Positions 5,938 to 6,707 of a stretch of DNA of 6,707 bases are shown piece by piece. Source of the stretch: a bacterium (GTDB lineage Bacteria > Zixibacteria > MSB-5A5 > GN15 > FEB-12); the NCBI GenBank assembly GCA_030619425.1, contig JAUXBJ010000104.1, positions 1-6,707 on the forward strand, given 5' to 3'. Under the pieces are notes generated by a model that saw nothing but the letters and a program-made list of their open reading frames with translations, ran no database searches and was not told the DNA's origin. Each line of letters begins with the position of its first letter. The first letter of the stretch is position 1. Made by a program: the position numbers and the translations under genes.

Positions 5938-6671
5938 TGCGGCGTGTGATCGACATCTCGGCAGAGCAAATCGCTCCCTCGAGCGAGGACATTCTCAAGC
6001 AGCAAGGCGTACCGCCGGGCGCTGTGCACGATGAGCCGACCCTGACGGCGGCCCGTGAGGCCATTGCGCTTTGGGAACATCTATCACAACCGGTGGGTAT
6101 CTTCGCGGAGATAGCTATCCACGAATTTGCGCAGGTGTACACAGGTGACGGCCGCAACGAACCGGAAACGCCTTTGCCGCACATTTACCAACGCGCTGAC
6201 GCCCTTGCCCTCTTTGCGGTAACGGTCGGCCATGATGTCGAGCAGGAGATTCGTCGCTTGTTTGAAACGAATGAATTCCCGCTCGGCGCGATGCTTGACG
6301 CGGCCGCCTCGGTCAGCACTGAGAACGCTGCCGATGTCGTTCAAGACAAGTTTCAGATGCACTTAAGTGTCGCTGGGGGATGGGACCGGTCGATGGGCAT
6401 CATGCCGTTCAGTCCCGGCTATTGCGGCTGGCGCGTGAGCGGACAACGTGCTTTGTTCGATACCCTGCACCCGGAGGAGATCGGCATCGAGTTGAGCGAT
6501 AGCTATCTCATGCAGCCACTGAAATCCGTCAGCGGCGTGTTAGTGGCCGGGCCGAAAGACATCTTCCAGTTTGAGGATGACTTTCCCTTTTGCAGCGAAT
6601 GTGCAACGCGCTCGTGTCGCGAGAGAATTATGTCAATAATCGAGAACCAGCCAAAGGCAGATACCAGGTAG
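5937..6671 (+). CDS. Stand-alone protein resembling the B12-dependent methionine synthase (MetH) activation domain
   Basis: This 244-residue protein resembles the C-terminal AdoMet-binding reactivation module of MetH, which re-methylates cobalamin after it oxidises to Co(II). Visible family features are FSPGYCGW at 158-165 (compare RPAPGY in E. coli MetH), a GQRALFDTLHPEEIGIELSD-like helix from 169, and LMQPLKSVSGVLVAGP at 191-206. The C-terminus carries Cys residues spaced C-x2-C-x4-C (219, 222, 227), with another at 163, suggesting a metal or Fe-S site. The Arg that begins the MetH AdoMet motif appears as Pro here, although alignment by eye is uncertain. There is no homocysteine, folate or cobalamin domain in this polypeptide. 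It is translationally coupled to the methyltransferase by a TAATG overlap, so its likely role is to keep the operon's corrinoid protein active. The stop is TAG. Confidence 0.85.
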   Translation: MRRVIDISAEQIAPSSEDILKQQGVPPGAVHDEPTLTAAREAIALWEHLSQPVGIFAEIAIHEFAQVYTGDGRNEPETPLPHIYQRADALALFAVTVGHDVEQEIRRLFETNEFPLGAMLDAAASVSTENAADVVQDKFQMHLSVAGGWDRSMGIMPFSPGYCGWRVSGQRALFDTLHPEEIGIELSDSYLMQPLKSVSGVLVAGPKDIFQFEDDFPFCSECATRSCRERIMSIIENQPKADTR

Positions 6672-6676
6672 GAATA

Positions 6677-6707
6677 ATGGATACCCTTCAACAACTATCA
6701 GAGAACA
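6677..6707 (+). CDS. Start of a third operon gene, cut by the window edge; possibly a corrinoid protein
   Basis: ATG 6677 opens a frame reading MDTLQQLSEN before the window ends. It starts six bases after the preceding stop, with AGG at 6666-6668 and AGGA at 6670-6673 as possible ribosome binding elements, so it belongs to the operon. Small corrinoid proteins of the MtbC/MttC/MtgC type often begin with a similar short Leu/Gln-rich helix, and the context calls for one, but ten residues cannot prove it. It could equally be another methyltransferase subunit. Confidence 0.55.
   Translation, partial: MDTLQQLSEN

Overview
The window reads as chromosomal DNA from a free-living, probably uncultured Gram-negative bacterium of moderate-to-high GC (not counted). 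It carries sigma-54 next to a short ribosome hibernation factor, a neighbourhood typical of Gram-negative genomes. It also carries a cobalamin-dependent methyl-transfer operon like those of anaerobic or metabolically flexible lineages. The lineage cannot be fixed from sequence alone; a candidate phylum of the FCB/Zixibacteria kind is only an impression. No tRNA, rRNA, CRISPR array, transposase or prophage gene is visible.

Bases 1-2061 (+ strand) hold housekeeping genes. The 3' seven-eighths or so of rpoN comes first, already in frame at base 1. A 405-base gap follows, with a probable rpoN terminator and a good extended -10 promoter. Then comes hpf (119 aa), closed by a very strong intrinsic terminator.

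Bases 2142-4039 (- strand) hold a two-gene unit that converges on hpf. A ten-helix DMT/EamA permease is followed by a protein with a divergent but recognisable Nudix box. Their stop and start codons overlap as TGATG, so translational coupling is likely.

Bases 4040-4479 are the start of the permease leader and a divergent intergenic region of about 400 bases. The half near the permease contains several short hairpins that resemble decayed dispersed intergenic repeats. The half near the methyltransferase contains a candidate promoter, repeated TTGCAG elements and a 32-base near-symmetrical hairpin just upstream of the ribosome binding site.

Bases 4480-6707 (+ strand) hold an operon. Its first gene is an MttB-superfamily (COG5598) methyltransferase without pyrrolysine. 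A one-base TAATG overlap leads to a free-standing protein resembling the MetH reactivation domain. Six bases after that stop, a third ORF begins and runs off the window; its first ten codons are compatible with a small corrinoid protein. Together the genes suggest a methyltransferase / corrinoid-reactivation / corrinoid-carrier system that takes a methyl group from an unknown donor, plausibly a quaternary amine. The reactivator is of the MetH type rather than the RamA iron-sulfur type. The methyl donor and final acceptor cannot be read from this window.
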